A DNA stretch of 9,683 bases. Source: Clostridia bacterium. Lineage in GTDB: Bacteria > Bacillota > Clostridia > Christensenellales > Aristaeellaceae. The stretch spans positions 1-9,683 of the forward strand of contig JAFSZW010000405.1 in assembly GCA_017458865.1 (NCBI GenBank). The letters are read 5' to 3'. Position numbers and translations under genes: made by a program. The notes beneath the pieces were generated by a model that was not told the origin of the DNA, did no database searches, and saw nothing but the letters and a program-made list of their open reading frames with translations. Positions 1 to 6,733 of the stretch are shown piece by piece (within the stretch, counting starts at the first letter, position 1; every line of letters begins with the position of its first letter).

Positions 1-1214
1 GCCTTAAAAACCGCCAGGGACGCAAACCCGTAGAGGATGATCGCGCCAATGGTGGTTGTATCCACGATCCAGCCAATGGCCGTTCTGCCCACAAACGGAA
101 TGGGCAGGGAAACAAGCAGCACCAGTACGATGGCGTTGACCGGGATCTGCTTATCGTTCAGCTTTGCAAAGCGCTCAGGCAGGATGCCGTCCTGTGCAAC
201 GGCGTAGCAAAGGCGGCTGACCGTCCTCAGCATGCCGATCAGGCTGGTGAGGACCAGCGCCAGCAGGGAGAGCATCAGAATGCCGATGCCGGTTGAGCCC
301 ATGTAATAGTTTGCAGCATAGAATGCCGGCAGGCCCTCAATGCCGTCAAACTCGTCAAGGCGCCTGATGTAGTCAAGCCAGCTTGAGCAGCTCTCGGGAT
401 AAGCAGTCACGCTCAGCAGAATGACAAAGATGTAAAGCGCGGTGGTGACAACAAGGGAGATGACCAGGACCCTAAACATGCTGCTGTGCTTAAACCGGTA
501 TTCCGCAGCGGAATGGGACACGCTTTCAAAGCCGATAAACGCCCAGGGCGAGATAAAGGCAATGCGGATGATCTGCTTAAGCGCATTGGCATTCGGCACG
601 AAGGCCGGGCTCATCGTCATCCCGCTCCTGCCGTGCCCCAGCATGGCGGCAGCAAAGCATATCGTGATGCCGGCTGTGAACACCAGCACCAGAATCTCCA
701 TGCACCGGGCTGTGGCGGATTTGCTCTTTGCGCAGAGCAGCCCGACCAGCGCCATCACCAGGATGGTCACCAGCACCTCACCCAGGTAGACATCAAAGCC
801 AAACATCGTATAGAGATACCCGACCTTGAATATGCCATGCAGGAAATAGCGGGCATACAGCGGGATGCTCGTCGCATTGGCCCAGAAGATGGAGATGTAG
901 ATGAGGAACATGAACCAGGCCGCAAGGAACGCCCGGTCATAACCGAAAATAAACTTTATATAATTATAAAGTCCGCCGGTGCCGGGATAACGGTTGGCCA
1001 GAAAATGATAATGCATGGCGATCATCACCATCAGGCCAAATCCTATCAGCAGGCCAAGGATGGAGCCCAGCGGACCTGCCTGGGAAAGATAGGAGCTGCT
1101 GGTAATGACAAGGGATCCCCACCCGATTGCAGATCCCACGGACAGTGCCCAGACTGCCAGAGGCGAAAGATAGGGCTCAAGTTTGTTGACTTTTCTGCCG
1201 TCAGATTCCTTCAT
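1..1214 (-). CDS. APC-family amino acid permease (C-terminus beyond window)
   Basis: An inner-membrane secondary transporter of the amino acid/polyamine/organocation superfamily; the substrate cannot be told from sequence. The 404 codons present start at ATG 1214, with a GTGAGGA-type Shine-Dalgarno about 5 bases upstream, and run off base 1 without a stop. The first helix carries the unwound glycine motif (SVGSAIGWG, about residues 25-33) typical of APC transporters. A YPGTGGLYNYIK segment (about 76-87) and about ten strongly hydrophobic stretches follow, among them AAWFMFLIYISIFWA (98-112). An AFISPWAFIGFES segment sits where the family's sixth helix is expected. Families of this type are usually 430-500 residues, so the last helices are probably missing. 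It lies 57 bases downstream of the sensor kinase with no terminator between, so co-transcription is likely and the kinase may sense the transported amino acid (inference). Family is well supported; specificity is unknown. Confidence 0.88.
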   Translation of the reverse strand, partial: MKESDGRKVNKLEPYLSPLAVWALSVGSAIGWGSLVITSSSYLSQAGPLGSILGLLIGFGLMVMIAMHYHFLANRYPGTGGLYNYIKFIFGYDRAFLAAWFMFLIYISIFWANATSIPLYARYFLHGIFKVGYLYTMFGFDVYLGEVLVTILVMALVGLLCAKSKSATARCMEILVLVFTAGITICFAAAMLGHGRSGMTMSPAFVPNANALKQIIRIAFISPWAFIGFESVSHSAAEYRFKHSSMFRVLVISLVVTTALYIFVILLSVTAYPESCSSWLDYIRRLDEFDGIEGLPAFYAANYYMGSTGIGILMLSLLALVLTSLIGMLRTVSRLCYAVAQDGILPERFAKLNDKQIPVNAIVLVLLVSLPIPFVGRTAIGWIVDTTTIGAIILYGFASLAVFK

Positions 1215-1271
1215 AAACGTCCTCACTTCTAAAAACTTAATTCAGTGCATGGTCTCTCTGTCGGGTAATGG

Positions 1272-4200
1272 TCAGTGTGCATCGGTTCCATCCGGATGGT
1301 CTTCCGCCCAGATGAGTTCCTCCAGTGTCTGGTACAGGTGTTCAGGTTCCACAGGCTTTGAAAGGTGTGCATTCATGCCAACCTGCAGCGACCGCTGCAC
1401 ATCCTCATCAAAGGCATTGGCAGTCATGGCGATGATCGGCACAGTCTTTGCATCCGGCCGGTCCAGTGCGCGGATCGCCTCAGTCGCCTGCAGGCCATCC
1501 ATTTCCGGCATGCGGATGTCCATCAGGATGGCATCGTAGGTGCCGGGCGCACTGGCCTCAAACATCTCAACCGCGATCCGTCCGTTCTCCGCATGATCAA
1601 TCTCCGCCTCCCGCATCATGATGATCTGTTTCATGATCTCGGCATTGATGAACACATCCTCCGCCATCAGGATCCGCCGGCCCTTAAGGTCTGCGCGCTT
1701 TTTCTCCCTGAACAGGCTCATGTTGTTCCTGCGGGCAATGCGCTCAAACGCCTCCAGCACGGCATCTGCGAACAGGGGCTTTGCCAGGAACCCGTCAACG
1801 CCGGCATGCAGGGCCTCATCCATGATCTCATCCCAGTTAAAGGATGTCAGGATGATGACCGTCGTGTCCCTGTCAAAGCGTTTCCTGATCTCCCTTGTGA
1901 CCTCAATGCCGTCCATTTCCGGCATCTTCCAGTCGAGGAGGACCAGGTTGTACGGCTCATGCTTGGTCTGCCGGACCTCCATCATCCGCAGTGCTTCCTG
2001 CCCGCTCTGGCAGGTATCCGCCTTGATGCCGGCCTCATCGAGGACAATGGCCGCGTGCTCGGCGGCAATCTCCTCATCATCCACAACCAGGACCCGCATG
2101 TCTTTCGGGTTCACATAGCGCTCGGCCTGGCCGCTGTGGTCCGTATTGGTGAGGGTGATGACTACCGAAAACTCCGTGCCCACGCCCTTTTCGGACTGCA
2201 CGGTGATGGTCCCGTTCATCAGCTCCACAATGTTTTTCGTAATGGCCATTCCAAGGCCGGTGCTGCCGTACTTGTTGTTGCGGCTGCTGTCCTCCTGGGT
2301 AAACGCGTCGAAGATCTTCGGCAGGAATTCCGGATCCATGCCGATGCCGGTATCCTTTACGCTGAACTTCATCGTGGAATGATCCCCGAATACGGCGGTG
2401 CGCTCCACGGTGAGGGTCACATTGCCCGGTGCATTCGTGAACTTGACGGCATTGCTCAGGATGTTGATCAGCACCTGCTTGAGCTTCATGTCATCGCCGA
2501 TATAGTAATCGCTGACGCCGCCAATCACCCGGCACTCATACCTGAGCCCCTTCTCATCGCACTGGGAGATGACCATGGTGTTGATCTGCTCGAGCATGCT
2601 GCTCAGGGAGAACTCTTCCTTACGGATGACAAGGCGGCCGGACTCGATCCGGCTCATGTCGAGAATATCGTTGATCAGGCCCAGCAGATGGCGGGCACTC
2701 TCCCCGATTTTCTCAAGATACTCCCGCGTCTCCGGGGGATTGTCCTCGTTATGGAGCGCCAGACTGTCAAGGCCGATAATGGCATTCATGGGCGTGCGGA
2801 TCTCATGGCTCATGCTGGACAAAAACGCCGTCTTTGCCTTGTTTGCGCCCTCCGCCGCCGCAAGCGCCTCCACCAGCGCCTGGTTTTTCGCCATGGCATC
2901 CCGCATTTCGGCATCAATGACGGTCAGGCCAAGTCCAACGGCATGCACGATGTGGTCATCCCGGTCCTCGGCGTGACGGACGCCCGCCATGCGGATCATC
3001 TCGTAATACTCTTTCCCGTCCCGCCGGGCGAGATACCGGTAGGCGATGATGGGATTGCTGGCAAGGGCTTCCCTTACGTGATCCGGGTCAATAAAATTGA
3101 GGAATCCCTCCCGGTAACCCTCGGTCACGGTATGACTGGCATACCAGGCAAAGCGCTCTTTGTACGGGAAGTGGACACCCTCGCCCATCTGCTCGGGGTC
3201 CATGGGGTCTGAGCGGTAGCAGACGGCATCGTTATGATCCAGGTCAACGTGATACACGCAGCGGTAATCCGTCGCCAGCGCGGTGATCATTTTGTCCTGC
3301 TGCTCTCGTCTTGACTGCTGCTCAAGCAGCTCATCCTGCAGCGCCAGGCGCTCCTCCAGTTCGCGCTGCTTCGACATCTGAATCTCAGCCAGCTCCGCAC
3401 TGGTTTTCTCAAGCTCCATCCTGGCCTGTTCCTTGGCCTTGATTTCGCGCCGTGACCGCCGCCTGTCGTGAACCAGGAGGATAATAATCACCGCTGCAAC
3501 GCCAAGGATAATACTGCCGAAAAGCAGTGCATTGTCCTCGATCATGTCGCTGATGGAATAGGAATAGAGCCGGTCCGTATACCGGAACGCGAGATTCTGG
3601 GCAAAATCCGAACCCAGCACATTGATGCCCCGGTTGATGAGCCTCAGCAGCCCGGCATTGCCGATCTGAACGCCAAAGCTCCGGTCATCATCATGGGATG
3701 TCTGCAGAAGCGACAGCGTGCTGTAGCGGTTGTTTCTCAGGATATCATTGGCCCTCAGTCCGTTCAGCGTCGTGCAGCCCACCAGGCCCTCGCTGACCGC
3801 TTTCAGGCACTCATCTATCGAGGAATAGTAGGTAATTCTGGCATCCGGATAATACGTCGTTACAAAGTAGTACTGCATCCGGTTGTTTTCGTTCACCGCG
3901 AAATGCGCCGTCGTTTCCTCCGAATACTCTCCGCGGTGCACCAGCTCGGTGGCGGCAGATACGACCGGCGATGACTGGAAAATGCCGTGCTCCTCTGAGT
4001 AATACAGCCCGCCGCCCACCGGGAACGCCGTATTGATGACGCCATCCCCGAGCGCCGCGATCATGTCATCATAGCTGTCATAGCCGGTATAGGTGACGGC
4101 AATCCGTCCAAGGCCCAGCGCCTCAAGCATTCTCGGGACAAAATCCCGGATAAGGCCCGTCACATTGCCCGCATTGTCCGTATCACTGTACGGCAGGTAA

Positions 4201-5060
4201 TGGTTCAGGTACCCGATGTGCAGCTCCGAGTGCTCTGAGATCCACTGCTTTTCATCCTTTGAAAACACCCGGCTCGAAATGCTGACCGTATAGTATTTGC
4301 TGCGCAGTGTGTTGATATAGTTTGGTTCATTCGCAGAAAGCTCTGCCTGAGCCGCATTCAGTTCCTCAAGGATATCCGGGCGGCTTTTTGCCGTGCACAG
4401 GAAGTAATCCGATGTGCCAAAGGAGGAGAGCAGCTCAGCATGGTTCCGTCCGTATGCCCCGTCCCCCTCTACCGCCAGCACGTCAATTTCATGACTGTCA
4501 AATGCAGCAAACAGCGGATCATAGTCCCGGAACAGCACCACCTCTGCTGTGACATCATGCGCCTTAAGAAAGTTTTCGAGCACCTGGACCATGGCACTTT
4601 CAAGCACGCCGATCCGTTTGCCGGAAAGCGTTGACGGCACGGCCGTAATGTCCTCATCCGTATCATGCCCGACCAGGTTGTATGTCTCATTGCCCATGGG
4701 GGCATCCGGATAGCCAATAACTGCCTCGCGGTCCGCTCTGTAGGCAAGTCCCGCCAGCAGATCTATCTCCCCGTCAAGGAGCATCTGGTACAGATCTCCA
4801 AACCCGCCATACACGTAATCATACTACCAGTCCGTATACTCGGCCAGTTTCTGGTAGTACTCATATGCATAGCCGGTTTTAACCGCACCTTCCCGCGCGC
4901 CCTCCTGAAAGACCTCATTCTCATAATAGCCGACCCGGACCGTCATGCTTTCCCCGTCCGCAGCAGCTTTTATAATGCCGGACAGTCCGGTCAGCATGAT
5001 GAGGCACAGCAGCATTGCAATGCCGGCAGCCATTCTTTCCCCGTGGTTTTGCATTCCCAT
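1272..5060 (-). pseudogene. Hybrid sensor histidine kinase with two solute-binding domains, interrupted by TAG
   Basis: A membrane-bound sensor kinase with phosphorelay, probably responding to a small extracellular ligand such as an amino acid. Start ATG 5060 is chosen for the GGGGGAG site 6 bases upstream and the signal peptide that follows (hydrophobic core AAGIAMLLCLIMLTGLSG). Numbering from there and counting the stop as codon 79: solute-binding domain 1 about 25-255, solute-binding domain 2 about 277-500 (SELHIGYLNHYLPYS), one membrane helix about 511-531, coiled coil about 537-592, PAS-like region about 593-717, HisKA with SHEIRTPMN (His752), HATPase_c with NILSNAVKF, DTGIGM and GSTGLGM, receiver 1 (Asp1043 in LLDWKMPEMDG, Lys in AKP) and receiver 2 (Asp1181 in LMDIRMPEMDG, Lys in SKP). 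There is no DNA-binding output. Codon 79 is TAG inside solute-binding domain 1; the reading frame is otherwise intact for 1,262 codons and ends in TGA. A GTG at 4814 could in principle restart translation, but that product would lack the signal peptide. Alternatives are a sequencing error or stop suppression. Confidence 0.85.
4824..4826 (-). other. In-frame amber (TAG) codon in the sensor kinase
   Basis: On the minus strand the frame reads YTDW, TAG, YDYVYGGFGDLYQ without any shift, so the lesion is one stop codon and not an indel. One base change from AAG, CAG or GAG gives TAG, and a charged or polar residue is usual here in related solute-binding domains (family knowledge). The intact genes whose ends are visible use TGA and TAA. 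Confidence 0.9.
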
Positions 5061-5066
5061 GGCGTA

Positions 5067-5073
5067 CTCCCCC
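5067..5073 (-). promoter_or_regulatory. Ribosome binding site deciding the kinase start
   Basis: GGGGGAG on the minus strand lies 6 bases before ATG 5060. It favours this ATG over the in-frame upstream ATGs near 5075 and at 5120, which have no comparable site. Confidence 0.6.
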
Positions 5074-5097
5074 ATCATCTGATGTGTTCGACATTCT

Positions 5098-5286
5098 TCA
5101 TCTGTCCGGTTGCCCGGCAATTCGCCTCAGCTGCATCCATATCTGCCCGGCTTTCAGGCAATGCGCCCGAGCAGTATCCGTGTCTGCCTGAACATTCTGA
5201 AACTGCCCATTTACCCGGCAATTCGCCTCAGCTGCATCCATATCTGCCTGGATGTTCCGGACCTGCCCGGCAGGGCGGTTCAGCAA
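5098..5286 (-). CDS. Possible small ORF built of 20-residue repeats, function unknown
   Basis: A TTG-started frame of 62 codons covering the 60-base repeats; it begins LNRPAGQVRNIQADMD. The same TTGCTGAACCGCCCTGCC start region occurs in the small ORF at 5785, so the two share a 5' end but diverge after it. No convincing Shine-Dalgarno sequence precedes this copy. The frame changes relative to the repeat in the third unit, after the 19-base deletion, which suggests decay. Periodic alanine, glutamine and aspartate with one cysteine per unit would suit a helical repeat. I recognise no family. It may be a remnant and not an expressed gene. Confidence 0.25.
   Translation of the reverse strand: MLNRPAGQVRNIQADMDAAEANCRVNGQFQNVQADTDTARAHCLKAGQIWMQLRRIAGQPDR
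5105..5265 (-). repeat. 60-base tandem repeat, about 2.7 copies, readable as 20-residue units
   Basis: Two full 60-base units lie back to back on the minus strand (5206-5265 and 5146-5205). A third, with a 19-base internal deletion, occupies 5105-5145, and a trace of a fourth reaches toward the kinase start. The units translate as QVRNIQADMDAAEANCRVNG and QFQNVQADTDTARAHCLKAG. The third continues in a shifted frame as ADMDAAEANCRATG. The identical core GCAGATATGGATGCAGCTGA occurs in units one and three. The repeat lies immediately upstream of the kinase ribosome binding site. Confidence 0.8.
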
Positions 5287-5329
5287 CGCCTGCGTCCCGC
5301 CAATCCGGGAAAACAGGATGTCTCGTCTG

Positions 5330-5499
5330 TTATGCCCTTAATTCCGTAAGAAACGGCTTATTTTCGGCCTGAATCCGGTTCCGCAGTTGCTCTTCCGCAG
5401 CTGCCAGAGCGCCCTTAATTTCGGCCTTGAAACGCGTCTCAAGCGTCTCAGGCTGCCCGGTTTCCAGGTAAACTGCTTTTCCGTGAGTTTATCGGCCAT
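5330..5499 (-). pseudogene. Small repeat-borne ORF, copy 1 (frameshifted)
   Basis: The copy nearest the kinase. From ATG 5499 it reads MADKLTEKQFTWKPG. A 1-base deletion relative to the other two copies, in the CTTGAG region, then shifts the frame, and the family continues as ETRFKAEIKGALAAAEEQ and ends ENKPFLTELRA, TAA. Differences from copy 2 are mostly third-position and silent (GCC/GCA, ACC/ACA, AAG/AAA, CTG/TTG). The start region matching the TTG of copy 2 has become CCG here. No known family is recognised; the intact ancestral product would be about 56 residues, charged and probably helical. Confidence 0.45.
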
Positions 5500-5611
5500 A
5501 AATCTGTCTGGAAGCCCGGCAGGGCATCTCAGCGGCGCCTGCATCCCGCCAATCCTGGAAAACAGAATGTCGCGTCTACTATGCTCTTAATTCCGCATGG
5601 AACGGCTTATT

Positions 5612-5785
5612 TTAGGCCAAAATCCGGTTCCGCAATTGCTCTTCCGCAGCTGCCAACGTGCCTTTAATTTCGGCCTTGAAACGCGTCTCAAGGCGCCTCA
5701 GTCCGCCCGGTCTCCATGTAAACTGCTTTTCCGTGAGTTTATCTGCCATAAATCTGCCTGGAAGCCTGGCAGGGCGGTTCAGCAA
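5612..5785 (-). CDS. Small repeat-borne ORF, copy 2, with strong ribosome binding site
   Basis: A 57-codon frame starting at TTG 5785. A perfect AGGAGGAG (5789-5796) lies just upstream, giving 5 bases between AGGAGG and TTG. It reads LNRPARLPGRF, then MADKLTEKQFTWRPGG, LRRLETRFKAEIKGTL, AAAEEQLRNRILA. A downstream ATG at 5749 is the alternative start but lacks a clear site. The frame ends at TAA 5612-5614, where copies 1 and 3 read GAA and continue for about ten more codons, so this copy is 3'-truncated. Only here is the frame in the LRRLETRF region intact together with a usable start. The product would be basic, soluble and without a membrane segment. Function is unknown. Most likely a small protein gene or its recent remnant. 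Confidence 0.4.
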   Translation of the reverse strand: MLNRPARLPGRFMADKLTEKQFTWRPGGLRRLETRFKAEIKGTLAAAEEQLRNRILA

Positions 5786-5827
5786 TGTCTCCTCCTGGCA
5801 ATCCGGGAAAACAGAATGTCGCGTCTG

Positions 5828-5983
5828 CTATGCTCTTAATTCCGCATGGAATGGCTTATTTTCGGCCTGAATCCGGTTCCATGGTTGCTGCTTCGCATCT
5901 GCCAGAGTGCCCAAAATTTCGGCCTCGAAACGCGTCTCAAAACGTCTCAAACCGCCCGGTTTCCAGGTAAACTGCTTTTCCGC
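5828..5983 (-). pseudogene. Small repeat-borne ORF, copy 3 (5'-truncated)
   Basis: The promoter-proximal copy. An open frame reads AEKQFTWKPGGLRRFETRFE, then AEILGTLADAKQQP, then WNRIQAENKPFHAELRA and TAG at 5828. The start codon and MADKL part are replaced by unrelated AT-rich sequence carrying the promoters, so no start is visible. Against copy 2, runs of consecutive codons differ only silently (GGT/GGA, TTG/CTG, AGA/AGG, CGT/CGC), which points to past selection on the protein. The predicted start of the proximal promoter's transcript falls at about the first codon of this remnant. Confidence 0.4.
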
Positions 5984-5986
5984 GTC

Positions 5987-6015
5987 ATTATACCGTATCG
6001 GCCTTCGATTGTCTA
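5987..6015 (-). promoter_or_regulatory. Minus-strand promoter, proximal
   Basis: Minus strand -35 TAGACA (6010-6015), 17-base spacer, -10 TATAAT (5987-5992). It matches the sigma-A consensus at 5/6 and 6/6. Transcription would start near 5980 and run through the repeats into the kinase. Confidence 0.6.
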
Positions 6016-6016
6016 T

Positions 6017-6045
6017 ATTATAGTTTCTCCAATCTACCGCCTCAA
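6017..6045 (-). promoter_or_regulatory. Minus-strand promoter, distal
   Basis: Minus strand -35 TTGAGG (6040-6045), 17-base spacer, -10 TATAAT (6017-6022), matching 4/6 and 6/6. It lies 30 bases upstream of the proximal promoter; the two may be alternatives for the same unit. Confidence 0.5.
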
Positions 6046-6111
6046 AGCATATAAATCGGGCTGCCGGTTTCGTCAGGAAAGCGTTAAGAAAGGGGGTGAT
6101 AAATTGTCAGG

Positions 6112-6291
6112 ATGAGGCGGGTTGCCCGCAGAGCTTCCATAGGAGGAATGCAGGAATGCAGGAATGCAGGAATGCAGGAATGCGAATCATGTGTTCCCCT
6201 GGGGCCGGGCTCATCTGAGCAGGAAAGCCGGAAGTGCCGCGATTCCTGCCATAAAACCGTGATGACGCACGGCTGTGATTGGACCAGATAA
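6112..6291 (+). CDS. Possible cysteine-rich small ORF with 8-base repeats
   Basis: A 59-codon plus-strand frame from ATG 6112 to TAA 6289-6291. AGGGGGTGAT (6091-6100) upstream matches the anti-Shine-Dalgarno partner almost perfectly, though the spacing to this ATG is rather long; TTG 6104 is better spaced but stops after three codons. The product has six cysteines (ECRNAGMQECESC and later KCRDSC and HGCDW) and no membrane segment. The 8-base GGAATGCA array lies inside the frame at codons 12-25, so a change in copy number would shift everything after it. I recognise no family, and no clear promoter is visible. It could be a phase-variable small peptide or a chance frame downstream of a leftover ribosome site. 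Confidence 0.22.
   Translation: MRRVARRASIGGMQECRNAGMQECESCVPLGPGSSEQESRKCRDSCHKTVMTHGCDWTR
6145..6184 (+). repeat. Five tandem copies of GGAATGCA
   Basis: Direct 8-base repeats: four perfect copies at 6145-6176 and a fifth ending in G (6177-6184). Eight is not a multiple of three, so gain or loss of a unit changes the frame of any ORF across it. AGGAGG (6141-6146) abuts the first copy, and every copy contains ATG. Confidence 0.92.
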
Positions 6292-6340
6292 GGCAAGTTC
6301 CAGCTATGGCATGGCACAAAATTTATTTTTTGATGCAGTA

Positions 6341-6369
6341 TTGACAAACGGGTGGTTCTGATATAGAAT
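6341..6369 (+). promoter_or_regulatory. Sigma-A-type promoter of the T-box operon
   Basis: Perfect -35 TTGACA (6341-6346), 17-base spacer, -10 TAGAAT (6364-6369, 5/6), preceded by a T-rich stretch (AATTTATTTTTTGATG) that could act as an UP-like element. The start would fall at about 6375, directly before the T-box leader. Confidence 0.85.
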
Positions 6370-6370
6370 G

Positions 6371-6655
6371 TGCGCGTTTCGGCAAAAGCCGAAGCGCGAT
6401 AAGAAATGCTATGAAGGCACTATGGGCATCCACTTTTTCCTGCAGAGAGCCGACGGTTGGTGTGAGTCGGCGGTGGTGTATGACCAGTCTCCTGCCTGAG
6501 CTGACTTCCTGAATGCTGAGCGGTAAGGAAGTCCGGACGCCCCGTTACCTAGGCAACGCGCTTGATGGAGCGCTAAAGAGGCCGTTTATCGGCAATCCGG
6601 GTGGTACCGCGGTTAGAAATCGTCCCAGAATTCGTATGAATTCTGGTTTTTTTTT
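6371..6655 (+). ncRNA. T-box leader (tRNA-sensing riboswitch)
   Basis: This RNA binds an uncharged tRNA and then lets transcription pass into the downstream operon. Parts seen in order: a 5' hairpin (6373-6383 with 6388-6398); stem I with the AGAGA bulge (6444-6448) and the apical GCCGAC/GTCGGC stem (6449-6454, 6466-6471) around GGTTGGTGTGA; a GACTTCC/GGAAGTC stem (6503-6509, 6527-6533); small GCGCT/AGCGC and GCCG/CGGC stems; the T-box GGGTGGTACCGCGG (6599-6612); and a terminator. In GGTGGTACC the variable base is U, which fits an A discriminator base. The best-placed specifier by the usual NNN-ACC pattern is AUG (6480-6482), followed by ACC, which would mean tRNA-Met. CUC (leucine) at 6489-6491 is a weaker alternative. 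The class is certain; the specifier is not. Confidence 0.95.
6625..6655 (+). terminator. Intrinsic terminator of the T-box
   Basis: Perfect 9-base-pair stem CCAGAATTC / GAATTCTGG (6625-6633, 6638-6646) with a GTAT loop, followed by nine T (6647-6655). It competes with the antiterminator formed by the T-box sequence just upstream. Confidence 0.93.
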
Positions 6656-6733
6656 GCCGTAGTTTTTGCAGATCCATCGCAGGCTTCCCTGCCTACCCCC
6701 GTACCAATATTTTTAAGATGGGAGAAACTGCAC

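Larger units (their letters stand above)
5265..5987 (-). repeat. 249-base tandem repeat, about three copies
   Basis: Units run 5341-5589 and 5590-5838, with a 5' part of a third at 5839 to about 5987 and a 3' part of another at about 5265-5340. Plus-strand landmarks recur at 249-base spacing: ATTCCG at 5341, 5590 and 5839; AAACGCGTCTCAA in every copy; and GGAAAACAG(A/G)ATGTC near each unit end. Copies are imperfect, with substitutions and a few 1-base indels. The period equals 83 codons, and the minus strand of each unit carries the same small reading frame. No transposase, terminal inverted repeats or target duplication were seen. Confidence 0.9.

Noticed and set aside
486..1232. 248-codon plus-strand frame over the permease
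   Set aside because: It is antisense to a clear membrane transporter and its product is a low-complexity His/Gln/Arg-rich shadow.
1215..1271. Terminator between kinase and permease
   Set aside because: No stem with a following T-run is present in these 57 bases; the two genes look co-transcribed.
1365..3212. 615-codon open frame on the plus strand
   Set aside because: It is entirely antisense to the kinase, whose motifs are unmistakable. Its translation has no recognisable domain and reflects codon bias of the opposite strand.
5265..5987. Conserved structured RNA in each 249-base unit
   Set aside because: A GCCTTGA/TCAAGGC hairpin is good in copy 2 but weaker in copy 1 and broken in copy 3 without compensating changes, while codons are kept; a coding origin fits better.
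5240..5990. CRISPR array
   Set aside because: The repeats are 249 and 60 bases, contiguous and imperfect, without unique spacers or cas genes.
5597..6115. Plus-strand ORFs across the 249-base repeats (from 5597 and 5846)
   Set aside because: Differences between repeat copies fall at minus-strand third codon positions, which are plus-strand first positions in this register, so the plus frames look like shadows.
6084..6347. Minus-strand ORFs across the 8-base tract (IPAFLHSC repeats)
   Set aside because: They run through the T-box promoter region, have no ribosome site, and their repeat residues are forced by the microsatellite.
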